Source: CBDBJK01 sp965206395 (GTDB lineage: Bacteria > Chloroflexota > Dehalococcoidia > Lucifugimonadales > CATOSD01). Taken from it: a stretch of 64,000 bases of DNA. The notes beneath the pieces are model-generated. The model saw only the letters and a program-made list of their open reading frames with translations, was not told the DNA's origin and did no database searches. Of the stretch, positions 1-8,420 are shown in pieces (position 1 is the first letter of the stretch; each line of letters starts with the position of its first letter). The stretch covers positions 62,001-126,000 of the forward strand of contig CBDBJK010000020.1 of assembly GCA_965206395.1 (NCBI GenBank), given 5' to 3'. The position numbers and the translations under genes were made by a program.

Positions 1-1228
1 CCTGAAACACAAGCGATGAGTTATGCCCGCCGAATCCAAAGGAGTTGCTCATCACGGTTTTTATCCTGCCCCGCCGCGGCATGTGAGGCGTGTAATCGAG
101 GTCGCAATCGATATCAGGGTATTCCAGGTTGATGGTCGGCGGAATAGCCCAGTTGGTGATAGCCATCACGCAAGCAGCGGCCTCTAGCGCGCCGCTAGCG
201 CCAAGAAGATGGCCTGTCATGGATTTGGTGGAGCTAATGGGAATCTTGTATGCGTCTTCGCCGAAAACAGTCTTCATCGCCATCGTCTCATATTTGTCAT
301 TCATCGGAGTAGAGGTTCCGTGCGCGTTAATGTAGTCGACTTCGCAGGGTTCGACCTGCGCGCTTCTCAACGCCAGCTTCATGGCCCTCGCTCCCCCTTC
401 TCCTTCGGGAGCAGGCTGAGTGATGTGGTATGCGTCCGCGGTCGCGCCGTAGCCAACTAGCTCGGCGAGGACGGTGGCATCCCTTTTGATTGCGCTGTCC
501 ATGCTCTCCAGCACCAAGACAGCCGCGCCTTCACCTATGACGAAGCCATCGCGCTCGGCGTCGAATGGACGAGACGCTTTCTGCGGGTCGTCGTTGCGCT
601 TGGAGAGAGCATGGCAAGCGTTGAATCCGGCTACACCAATTGGGCAGATGGAGGCCTCAGCTCCTCCTGCAAGCACAGTATCGACTTCGCCACGGCGTAT
701 GGCTTCAAATGCCAGGCCGATGGTGTCACCGCCGCTGGAGCAGGCGGATACGGCAGTATAGTTAGGGCCTTTCGCCCCTAGAATCATCGACACCTGCCCG
801 GAGGCCATATCTGGCAGCATCATCGGCACCAGAAAGGGGTTAATGCGGGACGGGCCTTTGGTGTTCAGCACGCCTACTTGCTCGGACAGTGTAATGATGC
901 CGCCGATTCCGCTGGTTATCATCACGGAAACGCGTTCGCTGTTTTCAGGCACTATCTTGATGCCTGAGTTTTCAACGGCTTCCATAGTAGCCCCAACTGC
1001 CAGTTGAACAAACCTGTCCATATGTCGGGCCTCTTTTCGACTGACGAAGCCGGTCACGTCGAATCCCTTGACCTCGGCAGCAATGGTTGTATCGAAGCCA
1101 TCAGTATCGAAAGTGGTAATCTGGTCTATGCCGGACTTGCCTGCAAGCAGGCTCTCCCAAGTGGTTTTTGCGTTCAGTCCAACCGGGCTGACAAGGCCAA
1201 TTCCGGTAACTACTACTCGGTTTTTCAT
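1..1228 (-). CDS. fabF: 3-oxoacyl-ACP synthase II (FabF), C-terminus cut by window edge
   Basis: Condensing enzyme that elongates acyl-ACP with malonyl-ACP in cytosolic type II fatty acid synthesis. Reading the minus strand from the ATG at 1228 (GGAG eight bases upstream) gives MKNRVVVTGIG and then an unbroken frame of 409 codons to base 1. The thiolase-fold catalytic triad is visible: nucleophile region VSACSSGGDTIG, first histidine in HGTSTPMND, second histidine in SFGFGGHN. Typical FabF is about 410-415 aa, so only a few residues are missing. No acyl-carrier-protein gene lies directly upstream, which is unusual for fabF; the next 580 bases look non-coding. The family call is firm. Confidence 0.93.
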   Translation of the reverse strand, partial: MKNRVVVTGIGLVSPVGLNAKTTWESLLAGKSGIDQITTFDTDGFDTTIAAEVKGFDVTGFVSRKEARHMDRFVQLAVGATMEAVENSGIKIVPENSERVSVMITSGIGGIITLSEQVGVLNTKGPSRINPFLVPMMLPDMASGQVSMILGAKGPNYTAVSACSSGGDTIGLAFEAIRRGEVDTVLAGGAEASICPIGVAGFNACHALSKRNDDPQKASRPFDAERDGFVIGEGAAVLVLESMDSAIKRDATVLAELVGYGATADAYHITQPAPEGEGGARAMKLALRSAQVEPCEVDYINAHGTSTPMNDKYETMAMKTVFGEDAYKIPISSTKSMTGHLLGASGALEAAACVMAITNWAIPPTINLEYPDIDCDLDYTPHMPRRGRIKTVMSNSFGFGGHNSSLVFQ

Positions 1229-1721
1229 GGATTGGTCTCCATTAGAATGTTTCATACGGGTTGCCATTCCATACCTTCAAGAGGATGAAGATACTCCCAA
1301 GAGGGTGGCCTGAGCATGTATTTCCGTAACAAACTTTTAGATAGACTACTACCCAATCCAGCAAATCCGTAAGCCCAATAACATGGCAGGCCAAGGCGCA
1401 TAATAGGATTGAGTTTGAAAGACCCTTTGATTGTTCCCTACATCTGTCACAGACAAGGGAGGTCAAGGGCAACCCATAAATTCGGCGAAGCCCTCCGACA
1501 CGCTTCGCTTTCATATATTGAGGTGGCGGAAGGCACTTTCATGCAATCACGCCAATAGATCAGGTATGCAAGCCACTACGGGCAGAAACAATGACAGCTT
1601 ACATAACCGCTGCATTATAGCAGGGGAGAGCAATGTAGGAAACAGCTATTGGGGGTCTGTTATTCCAAATGCTAGGCGCTGTGAGTTTTGGAGACAATCG
1701 ACGTAGGGCACACAATGCCCT
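1229..1721. other. Intergenic region upstream of fabF
   Basis: No convincing gene is visible on either strand; the short frames lack ribosome sites and family motifs. A minus-strand TATAAT lies at 1614-1619, but no matching -35 box is clear and it is about 390 bases from fabF, so it is only a weak promoter candidate. Confidence 0.4.
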
Positions 1722-1762
1722 GAAAAAGAGCCGCCGCGTGACTGCAAAAGCAGCCAGGCGGC
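1722..1762 (-). terminator. Rho-independent terminator of the thioredoxin reductase gene
   Basis: On the minus strand GCCGCC (1762-1757) pairs with GGCGGC (1735-1730), with an inner CTGC/GCAG stem closing an AAAA/TTTT loop, followed by a CTTTTT run (1728-1722). It sits 50 bases after the stop of the Grx-TrxR gene. Confidence 0.75.
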
Positions 1763-1811
1763 GAACCTGCTTTCAAATCTGGCGCATGGGCGAACTCGCA
1801 GTTCGCCTGGC

Positions 1812-3020
1812 TTAGTCTCCCTTGTAGCCTCGGCTGCCCTCAATCTTCTCAAGGTACTGGCGTATCATAAGAGCTGCCGTCGTTCCTTCACCGACCGCGC
1901 TACTGACCTGTTTTGTGCTTCCCCCTCGCGCATCTCCGGCGGCGAAGACTCCCGGAATGCTTGTCTCCAGAGTGGCGCTCGTCTCGATGAAACCCCACTT
2001 GTCGAGGTCAACAACGTCTTTGAGGAATGCTGTATTGGGGTCCAGTCCGATAAATATGAACACCGCTCCAGGCGTTAGCTCCTCGGTAGCGCCGGTCTTG
2101 ATGTCTTTTATCACGAGCGAACTCAGCTTGCCGTTGCCTCTGAACTCCTCAATCGTGGTGTTGAGCTTGATGTCAATCTGGGGATGACTGGTTGCCTTGT
2201 CTTGAAGTATCTTGCTCGCGCCGAGACGGTCTCTCACTTCCAAGACAGTGACTTTGCTGGCGAATTTGGTTAGGAACAGCCCTTCTTCGATTCCGCTGTT
2301 TCCGCCGCCAACTACCACCATATCTTTACCCTTGTAGAAAGGCCCGTCACAGGTGGCGCAGAAGTGAATGCCCGCGCCAATGAAGTCTTCCTCACCGGGC
2401 GCGCCAAGTCGCCGATAGCGCGTGCCCGGAGCAAGCAGAATCGCCCTGGCGCAATATTCGTCTCCGCTCTCCGTGCGCACCGTCTTGTAATCGCCGTCAA
2501 CTTCGATGCTGATGACTTCCTGGGCAGTAAGTGTTTCAGTCCCGAAGCGTTCGGAATGTGCGCCCATTTCGTCGGCTAGTTTGCCGCCTTCAATACCATG
2601 CGAAAAGCCTGGATAGTTATCGATGCACTCTGTAACACCCGCCTGGCCGCCCAGGGCGCTGCGCTCGATTATGAGCGTATCTATGCCTTCACGGGAAGCA
2701 TAGAGCGAAGCGGTCAGTCCCGATGGCCCTCCGCCCACGACGATGAGGTCGTAGTATTCCCTTTTGGCCTTGGAGCTTATGCCCAGCTTTGCTGCCAACT
2801 CCGCGTTAGATGGCTCAACGAGAATAGAGCCGTCCTGAAACACAATGGTTGGAATGATTTGCTTGCCGTCGTTTAGCTCCTGGACACGCTGGCGCGCCGC
2901 TTCGTCTTGATCAATGTCGATCCAGTCGTAACGTACGCGCTGCTCTCCAAGAAACTGCTTTGCTTGCTTACAGTCCGGGCACCAGGGAGCGCCATAGACT
3001 GTAATGTTGCCTTCTTCCAT
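1812..3020 (-). CDS. Glutaredoxin-like domain fused to thioredoxin reductase
   Basis: A 402-aa flavoprotein. Residues 1-80 are a glutaredoxin/mycoredoxin-like domain with CxxC motif CPDC in YGAPWCPDCKQA. From residue 87 a complete TrxB follows: FAD site VVGGGPSGLTA, redox-active CATCDG, NADPH site VVGGGNSGIEEG, and a C-terminal FAD-binding AAGDARG. It should use NADPH to reduce its own N-terminal redoxin or an external thioredoxin in the cytosol. The start is placed at the internal ATG 3020 because GGAGG stands eight bases upstream (GTGGAGGTAATCCAG); an upstream in-frame start at 3065 lacks such a site. A terminator follows, so the gene seems monocistronic. Confidence 0.9.
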   Translation of the reverse strand: MEEGNITVYGAPWCPDCKQAKQFLGEQRVRYDWIDIDQDEAARQRVQELNDGKQIIPTIVFQDGSILVEPSNAELAAKLGISSKAKREYYDLIVVGGGPSGLTASLYASREGIDTLIIERSALGGQAGVTECIDNYPGFSHGIEGGKLADEMGAHSERFGTETLTAQEVISIEVDGDYKTVRTESGDEYCARAILLAPGTRYRRLGAPGEEDFIGAGIHFCATCDGPFYKGKDMVVVGGGNSGIEEGLFLTKFASKVTVLEVRDRLGASKILQDKATSHPQIDIKLNTTIEEFRGNGKLSSLVIKDIKTGATEELTPGAVFIFIGLDPNTAFLKDVVDLDKWGFIETSATLETSIPGVFAAGDARGGSTKQVSSAVGEGTTAALMIRQYLEKIEGSRGYKGD

Positions 3021-3136
3021 CTGGATTACCTCCACTCTAATAATGACAATTTCACAGAGACCCATAAACCTCTGCGCTATATCGTTAGATGCAATCCAGG
3101 CCGATGAGGTAATTCTTCATGCGATTGGCGGAGATT

Positions 3137-3658
3137 TTACTGAGGGAAGGCATCCAAACTACCCTGGCTGGTGAAGTCTTCACGGGTGGCCTCGATGACG
3201 TATGCGTTAATCAGCCTTTCCTTGAGTTCGGATTCGGTTACGGGGTATCGAACGCTTCGGGTTTCCTCTGATCGAATCGCATGCACGTTCACTTCATACG
3301 ATCTGGCGCTTGGCTCCATCGCGATGTTGACAAGCACGCCCAGATTATCACCCCATTGCAGTGTCCACGAGCACTCGTAGAAAACCGCTTCCTCTTCGAA
3401 ACTGGCGGGCCGTACAGACGCACCCCGTGTCGTGTCAAGCTCTGCTTTTCCATCTATGAGGCCGGTGTTCATTTCGTCCAGCAGAGAGCAGATCATGTCA
3501 TCCAGCCCGTCGGCTTCCACCCAAAGCTCGCTCACGGCCAGCGCATCTGAAGGGCCTGTGAGCAACTGTTCACCAACGCGCTGGACGAAATCCTGCGCCT
3601 CCTCGTGATATTCAACCAGTTTCTTGGCTCGCTCAATCCATGAAATTTCTTCACTCAA
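3137..3658 (-). CDS. Hypothetical protein, 173 aa
   Basis: I do not recognise this family. The protein is acidic and soluble-looking, begins SEEISWIERAKKLVE, has no signal peptide or membrane segment, and is followed only by non-coding sequence. A TTG start at 3658 is chosen because GGGAGG stands nine bases upstream and it begins five bases after the stop of the upstream cyclase-family gene. A longer frame to 3772 would overlap that gene by more than 100 bases. The tight spacing points to one transcript with the cyclase. Confidence 0.6.
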   Translation of the reverse strand: MSEEISWIERAKKLVEYHEEAQDFVQRVGEQLLTGPSDALAVSELWVEADGLDDMICSLLDEMNTGLIDGKAELDTTRGASVRPASFEEEAVFYECSWTLQWGDNLGVLVNIAMEPSARSYEVNVHAIRSEETRSVRYPVTESELKERLINAYVIEATREDFTSQGSLDAFPQ

Positions 3659-3663
3659 GTGTG

Positions 3664-4329
3664 TCAGCCTCCCTTGCCTTCCGTATGAGGCGACCCATCG
3701 AGAGTTGCCCCTTCCAACAGAACTACCCTGGCAGGCGCGCCATCGCAGTCTGATAGTTTGAGGGGAAGACATATCAGCATGTATTCACCCTCGGATACCG
3801 CGCTCAAGTCCAACCCTTCTAGAATAATCACGTCTGCATCAAGAAGAATATGATGAGCTTCAAGCGTCCGGCTTTTGGCTGCATCTATCGAAAGCACATC
3901 AATCCCCAGGAGACTTATGCCTTTGTCTACTATCCAGTGCACGGCGTCTGCGCTCAGGAACGCCTCCGACATCTGCCGGGGATTCGTCTTCAACAAAAGT
4001 CGTCTAGTACCAGATGGGATACCAGCCAATTCCAACGCTTCGGCTGTCACTTCGTCGGAATCGTCAACAAGCAGGACAAAGGCGCTTCCCACCAGCATAT
4101 CCAGCGGAATCTCATCCAGTGTGCGTCCGTTCCGGTTGACGTGGTATGGCGCGTCCACATGAGTGCCTGCGTGGGCGCTCATGGAAACGGCAGACAGGGT
4201 GAACGGGTCGCCCCTGGCTATATCGGCAACGCGATTTATGGTAGTTTCAGGGTCGCCAGGATACAGCGGCATGTCTTCCGAGACGGGCAGCGTAATGTCG
4301 TAAATTTTCAAGGCGTCCTGAGAAAGCAA
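3664..4329 (-). CDS. Cyclase-family metal-dependent hydrolase (KynB-like)
   Basis: A 221-aa member of the cyclase/arylformamidase superfamily, recognised by the metal-binding signature HAGTHVDAPYH at about residues 53-63 and the start YDITLPVSEDMPLYPGDP. Family members hydrolyse N-formylkynurenine, isatin or related amides and cyclic substrates with a divalent metal; the substrate here cannot be read from sequence. No ATG is available. The first usable codon is TTG at 4329, without a clear ribosome site, so the exact start is uncertain by a few codons. The gene is followed five bases later by the 173-aa hypothetical gene. Confidence 0.8.
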   Translation of the reverse strand: MLSQDALKIYDITLPVSEDMPLYPGDPETTINRVADIARGDPFTLSAVSMSAHAGTHVDAPYHVNRNGRTLDEIPLDMLVGSAFVLLVDDSDEVTAEALELAGIPSGTRRLLLKTNPRQMSEAFLSADAVHWIVDKGISLLGIDVLSIDAAKSRTLEAHHILLDADVIILEGLDLSAVSEGEYMLICLPLKLSDCDGAPARVVLLEGATLDGSPHTEGKGG

Positions 4330-4446
4330 TTTTTCATAATGGGCATACGAATTGACGCTCGTCGCTGAGCGTTCCTATAATATCATAACGCGCCATTGGG
4401 CATGGTGGCGACGAAGTTAACTCGCTCAAACTAAGGCTGGTGTCTA

Positions 4447-5787
4447 ATTTCTGAAAATTCGAAGCTTTCGCAATCCATCGAATCGACTACTATAACCCGG
4501 CCAACTGTCGCTATCGAGACTCAAGGCTGCAAGCTCAATCAGGCGGATTCCAGCCTTATCGCGCGGCAGTTCACTGAAGCAGGGTATAGCATTGTCTCCG
4601 CTGACGAGCCAACCGACGTGTACATCGTCAACACCTGCACGGTCACCCACGTAGCAGACCGAAAGGCACGCCACTCTCTGAGGTCCGCCAAGCGACGCAA
4701 CCCCCGCGCTACCATAGTCGTCACGGGATGCTATCCGCAACGCTCGCCCGATGACCTCCGTCAGTTGAAAGAGGTTGACATCGTAACGGGCAACGTTGAC
4801 AAGGCATCTCTGGTCAGACTGGTTACGGAGTGGAGAGGCGAGGCTCCCGTGCCGTGCGCTGTTGGGGCCGAAGCGGAGATACTTACCCCTCGAATCGCGC
4901 GAACTAGGGCTATGGTAAAGATTCAGGAAGGGTGCGACCAGGTTTGCGCATACTGCATCGTGCCAAAGGTGCGAGGCAGAGAGCGCAGCATCCCGTCAGA
5001 GGAAATAATCGGCGAGATTCAGCGCCATGTCGGGCAAGGCTACAGAGAGGTTGTGCTGACAGGAACACAGCTTGGCTCTTACGGCTTCGACTTGCCCAAC
5101 ATGACTCTCACCAGGTTGCTGGCGCGCATCCTATCCGAAACGGACGTAACACGCCTCCGAATCTCTTCATTGCAACCGCAGGATATTGGCCCAGAAATGC
5201 TCGATCTCTGGTCAGACGGGCGGTTGTGTCCTCACTTTCACCTACCGCTTCAGAGCGGCAGCGACACAGTTCTAAGGTGTATGCGCCGCCGCTATTCGGC
5301 GAGCCTCTACGCTGAGGTCGTCGAACTCATCCGGCATAGCGTTCCCGAAGTATCCATCACCGCAGACGTAATCGTCGGTTTTCCAGGAGAGTCCAAGAAG
5401 GAGTTCGAGGAGACGTACGCCCTGTGCGACCGAATAGGGTTTGCTAGCATGCACGTGTTCCCGTACTCTGTACGCCCCGGCACAAGCGCCGCGCATTTCG
5501 ACTCGCAGGTATCGTCAACAGACAAGTCTCGTCGAATGCGGGCGTTGCTCGATCTGGCGGAAAGTCAGGCAATCGAGTTCAGAAGAGGATTTCAAGGAAG
5601 GGTTCGACCCGTTCTCTGGGAAGAGGTCAGAGACGCAAACAGCGTCACCTCGGTTTGGTCTGGGCTAACAGACAACTATATCAGAGTCGTGGCCCGCAAC
5701 TCCTCAGACTTAACCAATCAGGTGACGCTGGCCCGGCTCGGCGAGCAGGTGAGTGGGTCTGTGCTCGCCGAGATACTGCAATCGTAG
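4447..5787 (+). CDS. mtaB: Radical SAM tRNA methylthiotransferase MtaB
   Basis: Adds a methylthio group to N6-threonylcarbamoyladenosine 37 of tRNA. The N-terminal UPF0004 domain has its three cluster cysteines in ETQGCKLNQADS, NTCTVT and TGCYPQ. The radical-SAM cluster is CDQVCAYC followed by IVPKVRGRERS, and a C-terminal TRAM-like part is present. The first ordinary start, GTG 4618, would remove the first conserved cysteine, yet the frame stays open and family-like back to about 4490 and is closed by TAA at 4432-4434. No ATG, GTG or TTG lies in that interval. The start is set at ATT 4447, ten bases after AAGG, as the least bad choice; ATA 4492 is an alternative. Confidence 0.82.
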   Translation: MSENSKLSQSIESTTITRPTVAIETQGCKLNQADSSLIARQFTEAGYSIVSADEPTDVYIVNTCTVTHVADRKARHSLRSAKRRNPRATIVVTGCYPQRSPDDLRQLKEVDIVTGNVDKASLVRLVTEWRGEAPVPCAVGAEAEILTPRIARTRAMVKIQEGCDQVCAYCIVPKVRGRERSIPSEEIIGEIQRHVGQGYREVVLTGTQLGSYGFDLPNMTLTRLLARILSETDVTRLRISSLQPQDIGPEMLDLWSDGRLCPHFHLPLQSGSDTVLRCMRRRYSASLYAEVVELIRHSVPEVSITADVIVGFPGESKKEFEETYALCDRIGFASMHVFPYSVRPGTSAAHFDSQVSSTDKSRRMRALLDLAESQAIEFRRGFQGRVRPVLWEEVRDANSVTSVWSGLTDNYIRVVARNSSDLTNQVTLARLGEQVSGSVLAEILQS

Positions 5788-5804
5788 CGGCGTTCGTTGT
5801 AAGG

Positions 5805-5820
5805 ACGTTCAATTGAACGT
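5805..5820. repeat. Perfect 16-bp palindrome between convergent genes
   Basis: ACGTTCAATTGAACGT is self-complementary and is extended by AAGG on the left and TCCTT on the right. It lies between the ends of mtaB and the convergent MBL gene. It may be a short bidirectional hairpin; no T-tract follows on either strand. Confidence 0.5.
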
Positions 5821-5835
5821 TCCTTCCATGCCTCT

Positions 5836-6672
5836 TTACATCTCTACCGGGAGCAACTGGGGCTTGCCGTTGCGCTGCTGAACGTAGCCGGCGCGCTGCT
5901 CATTTCCGTGCCCAAATGCGATTACCCAACCGCCACCCATTGCCATTTCCAGCAACTCGCGCTTCTGAACCAAAGTGTCGTTGGGATGCTCGTCTATTGC
6001 GGGTATGTATTGCAAGGGCAGGTGATGGGGGGTGGGAATTAGATCGCTAGCGTATACGATCCTCTCGCCCCCGCGCTGAATCAGCACAATCTGATGGCCT
6101 GTGGATGGCCCGCTGGTGACCTTGACGGTAACGCCGGGAATTACTTCACACTCGTCATCGAGAAGTTCGAGAAGACCCTTTTCCTCAAGAGGCAAGAAGT
6201 CGTCTTCGTAATACGACTCTTTGAAGCGTTCGTTGGGATGATTGGCCTCCTCCCAGCTTACTTTCTGAACGAGGTACTTGGCCTTTGGAAACGTTGGGAC
6301 GGCGTTGCCGGTGCGGTCTAGTTTCGTGCATCCCCCGGCGTGGTCGAAGTTAAGGTGGCTCAGCACCACAACGTCGATGTCTCTTGCCGTCAGCCCGAGA
6401 TTTCTCAGCCCTTTCAGCAGCTTATTGCCATTCAAGCCATACATCTCTTTGAATTTATCGGGGCGCTTTGAGCCTGCGCCAGTATCGACCAGGATGTTCA
6501 TCTTGGGCGTCTGAATGAGCAGGCAGTTGAGACCCAATCGAACGCGATTTCTTCTGTCAGGCTTGATTTGAAGCTCCCATTGCGCCTTTGGGACTTGACC
6601 GAATACCGAGCCTCCGTCCAGCAAAAACGTGCCGTCGCTTATGATGTTTATGGAAGTAGTTCCAAGATTCAC
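5836..6672 (-). CDS. MBL-fold metallohydrolase (quorum-lactonase-like)
   Basis: About 278 aa, of the AiiA/YtnP-like branch of the metallo-beta-lactamase superfamily. The metal site reads SHLNFDHAGG (about residue 107), with a later histidine in SGPSTGHQ, bridging aspartate in ASDLIPT and final histidine in AFGHGNE. The second histidine of the usual HxHxDH is replaced by Asn, so metal 1 may be bound differently. GTG at 6672 is preferred, seven bases after GAGGGG; TTG 6675 is possible. A hydrolase for lactones or similar esters is plausible, but the substrate is unknown. An IS427-group element is inserted 20 bases upstream. Confidence 0.8.
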   Translation of the reverse strand: MNLGTTSINIISDGTFLLDGGSVFGQVPKAQWELQIKPDRRNRVRLGLNCLLIQTPKMNILVDTGAGSKRPDKFKEMYGLNGNKLLKGLRNLGLTARDIDVVVLSHLNFDHAGGCTKLDRTGNAVPTFPKAKYLVQKVSWEEANHPNERFKESYYEDDFLPLEEKGLLELLDDECEVIPGVTVKVTSGPSTGHQIVLIQRGGERIVYASDLIPTPHHLPLQYIPAIDEHPNDTLVQKRELLEMAMGGGWVIAFGHGNEQRAGYVQQRNGKPQLLPVEM

Positions 6673-6712
6673 CAATCACCCCTCTTATAACTTAGAGCGT
6701 CTAACAAAACCA

Positions 6713-7075
6713 TTATTGGAACAGAAAGCGAGAGCAGATGATGGCACAACCTATGGCCAAGAAAGCCTCATGTATGTCTGCCCTGCGCTCATATCGAACC
6801 CGTAAGCGTCGGAACTGATGAAGCCAACTCAGGCTTCTCTCAACCACCCATCTATGCACACCCAACCCGCTGCCATGCGGCTCACCTCGCTTGGCCAGCA
6901 GCGGCCAGATATGTCGCTTCTTCAACTCCTTGCGAACAGGCTCAGAGTCATACCCTCTGTCTCCCTGCGCCTGAAGAGGACGCTTGCGAGGCCTGCCTCG
7001 CTTGCCCTTGACAGCAGGTATGGCATCCACCAACTCAAGGGCTTGGGTGACATCGTGAGCGTTCGCGCCAGTCAA
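6713..7075 (-). CDS. IS427-group transposase OrfB, copy 1
   Basis: C-terminal half of the DDE transposase in the -1 frame relative to OrfA. It contains LTGANAHDVTQALELVDAIP, the second aspartate in GDRGYDSEPV and the catalytic glutamate in HRWVVERSLSWLHQFRRL. It is expected to be translated only as the OrfA-OrfB frameshift product, so the apparent start at 7075 is probably not used. Confidence 0.88.
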   Translation of the reverse strand: MTGANAHDVTQALELVDAIPAVKGKRGRPRKRPLQAQGDRGYDSEPVRKELKKRHIWPLLAKRGEPHGSGLGVHRWVVERSLSWLHQFRRLRVRYERRADIHEAFLAIGCAIICSRFLFQ

Positions 7076-7107
7076 CCTGACCGCCAGTGGAATGCCCTGG
7101 GCATCGG

Positions 7108-7509
7108 TTATGATATGATGCTTGCTACCCGCCTTCGCCCTGTCCGTGGGGTTGGGGCCTGTTTTCTGCCCCCAAAAACTGCTCGCACTGAAGCACTGTC
7201 CAGCACTGCGCGAGTCCAGTCTATGCGCTCAGCTGCTTGCAGGCGCTCAAGGCATACCAAGTGGATGCGCTCCCAGACTCCCGACTGGTGCCAATCTCTG
7301 AGGCGCCTCCAGCAGGTCATCCCACTGCCACAGTCCATCTCCTTGGGTAGGTCTTCCCAGCCAATGCCTGTCTTTAGCACGAACAGTATCCCACTTAGGA
7401 CCTGTCTGTCAGGTATCCTGGGCCTTCCTCCTTTCGGCTTCGGTGGTTGTGGCGGCAGTAAAGGTTGCACCAGTTCCCAGAATTCATCGCTTACAAGGGG
7501 CTTAGACAT
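7108..7509 (-). CDS. IS427-group transposase OrfA, copy 1
   Basis: N-terminal half of a DDE transposase: DUF4096-type DNA-binding domain (MSKPLVSDEFWELVQPLLPP) and the first catalytic aspartate in AVLDSASVRAVFGG. The frame ends shortly after a T5G5 run (GTT TTT GGG GGC) at which a -1 shift restores the family sequence GQKTGPNPTDRAKAGSKHH and continues into OrfB. This is the usual arrangement for this IS group. The full protein would be a fusion of both frames made by ribosomal frameshifting. Confidence 0.9.
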   Translation of the reverse strand: MSKPLVSDEFWELVQPLLPPQPPKPKGGRPRIPDRQVLSGILFVLKTGIGWEDLPKEMDCGSGMTCWRRLRDWHQSGVWERIHLVCLERLQAAERIDWTRAVLDSASVRAVFGGRKQAPTPRTGRRRVASIIS

Positions 7510-7577
7510 TAGGTCATCCTCCTCCAGAGAATGTCCAGATTCTAACCCCTTTTATTAGGTTTTGTTAGACGCTCTTA

Positions 7578-8420
7578 ACCAAGTAGCCCATCGCACCTGG
7601 TTTCACTTAACTAACCGGGATGGTTTATCGATTCAACCCCGTCGCAAGTCATACCATGAGGATAGGGCTTATGTATTTTCAAGTTGATTAAAGGCACCAC
7701 GATCACGGATGCCCTTGATTGCACGCCAGAAAGTATAAGAACCTGACCAATACTTCATGAGGCGGATTACTCAAGAACTGTTGGGACATCTATTCAGAAT
7801 TTCATGCCCTCTGTATGAGAGCCTCATAAGTAAAGAACACCTGTAAGGGCCTTTTTGTTAGGCGCTCCACGTTTGAAGACCAACATTATATCTAGAGCGC
7901 AGAAGAAAAATAGGCCCGAGTCTAGGGGAACGACTCTGAATATACAGACCAGCCGCGTCTAATAAAGCCCGGGTTTAGAAGGCAGAGCCAACCCTTGCGG
8001 AGAATCTACGAACAGTGCCTACGAAGAAACTTGAAGGCCAAACTTTTGAATCACCCGACGAAACACCGGGTTCGCCGCAATGATCATTTGAGAGTCGGTC
8101 CCCTCTAGACCTCAATCAGAACCTTATGTGGAATGAGTGTTTTTGTCAAGGTAAAATACCCATCAATTTCGCCGCTGAAGACGAAAGACGGCATGAGAAC
8201 TGTAATTAATGAAACAAAGTTGTCAGAACAGGCGTACTTATAATGGGAATTCACGATATCATACGTCAGGTATGGTGACTCATGCCATCCTCAAGGTAAG
8301 GCAGACACGAAACCCATCGGTGCATAAGAGGCACCTATGACGGATTTTAACATTGGTCGCGCAGCGTCTTCTCTGCACAACTCCTTCCACAAAAGGAAGG
8401 CAGTTGGACACGAAAGACGG
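7578..8420. other. 843-bp stretch without a recognisable gene
   Basis: No frame longer than about 50 codons with family character or ribosome site is seen on either strand. Around 7851-7868 the sequence TTTTTGTTAGGCGCTCC resembles the IS427-group terminal repeat TTTTGTTAGACGCTCT, so part of this stretch may be an eroded insertion. A CCTTCC/GGAAGG hairpin without T-tract lies near 8385-8401, at the 3' side of the aminotransferase gene. Confidence 0.45.

Larger units (their letters stand above)
6695..7574 (-). mobile_element. IS5-family (IS427 group) element, copy 1, 880 bp
   Basis: Complete element with 17-bp perfect terminal inverted repeats GAGCGTCTAACAAAACC and its complement, flanked by the 3-bp target duplication TTA (6692-6694 and 7575-7577), matching the TNA preference of this group. 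It carries two overlapping transposase frames. Copy 2 at 14130 gives identical proteins, so transposition is recent. Confidence 0.93.

Noticed and set aside
6818..7558. 246-codon plus-strand frame across the IS427 element (and its copy at 14253-14993)
   Set aside because: It is antisense to the transposase frames, has no family motif, and exists only because the minus-strand genes are GC-biased.
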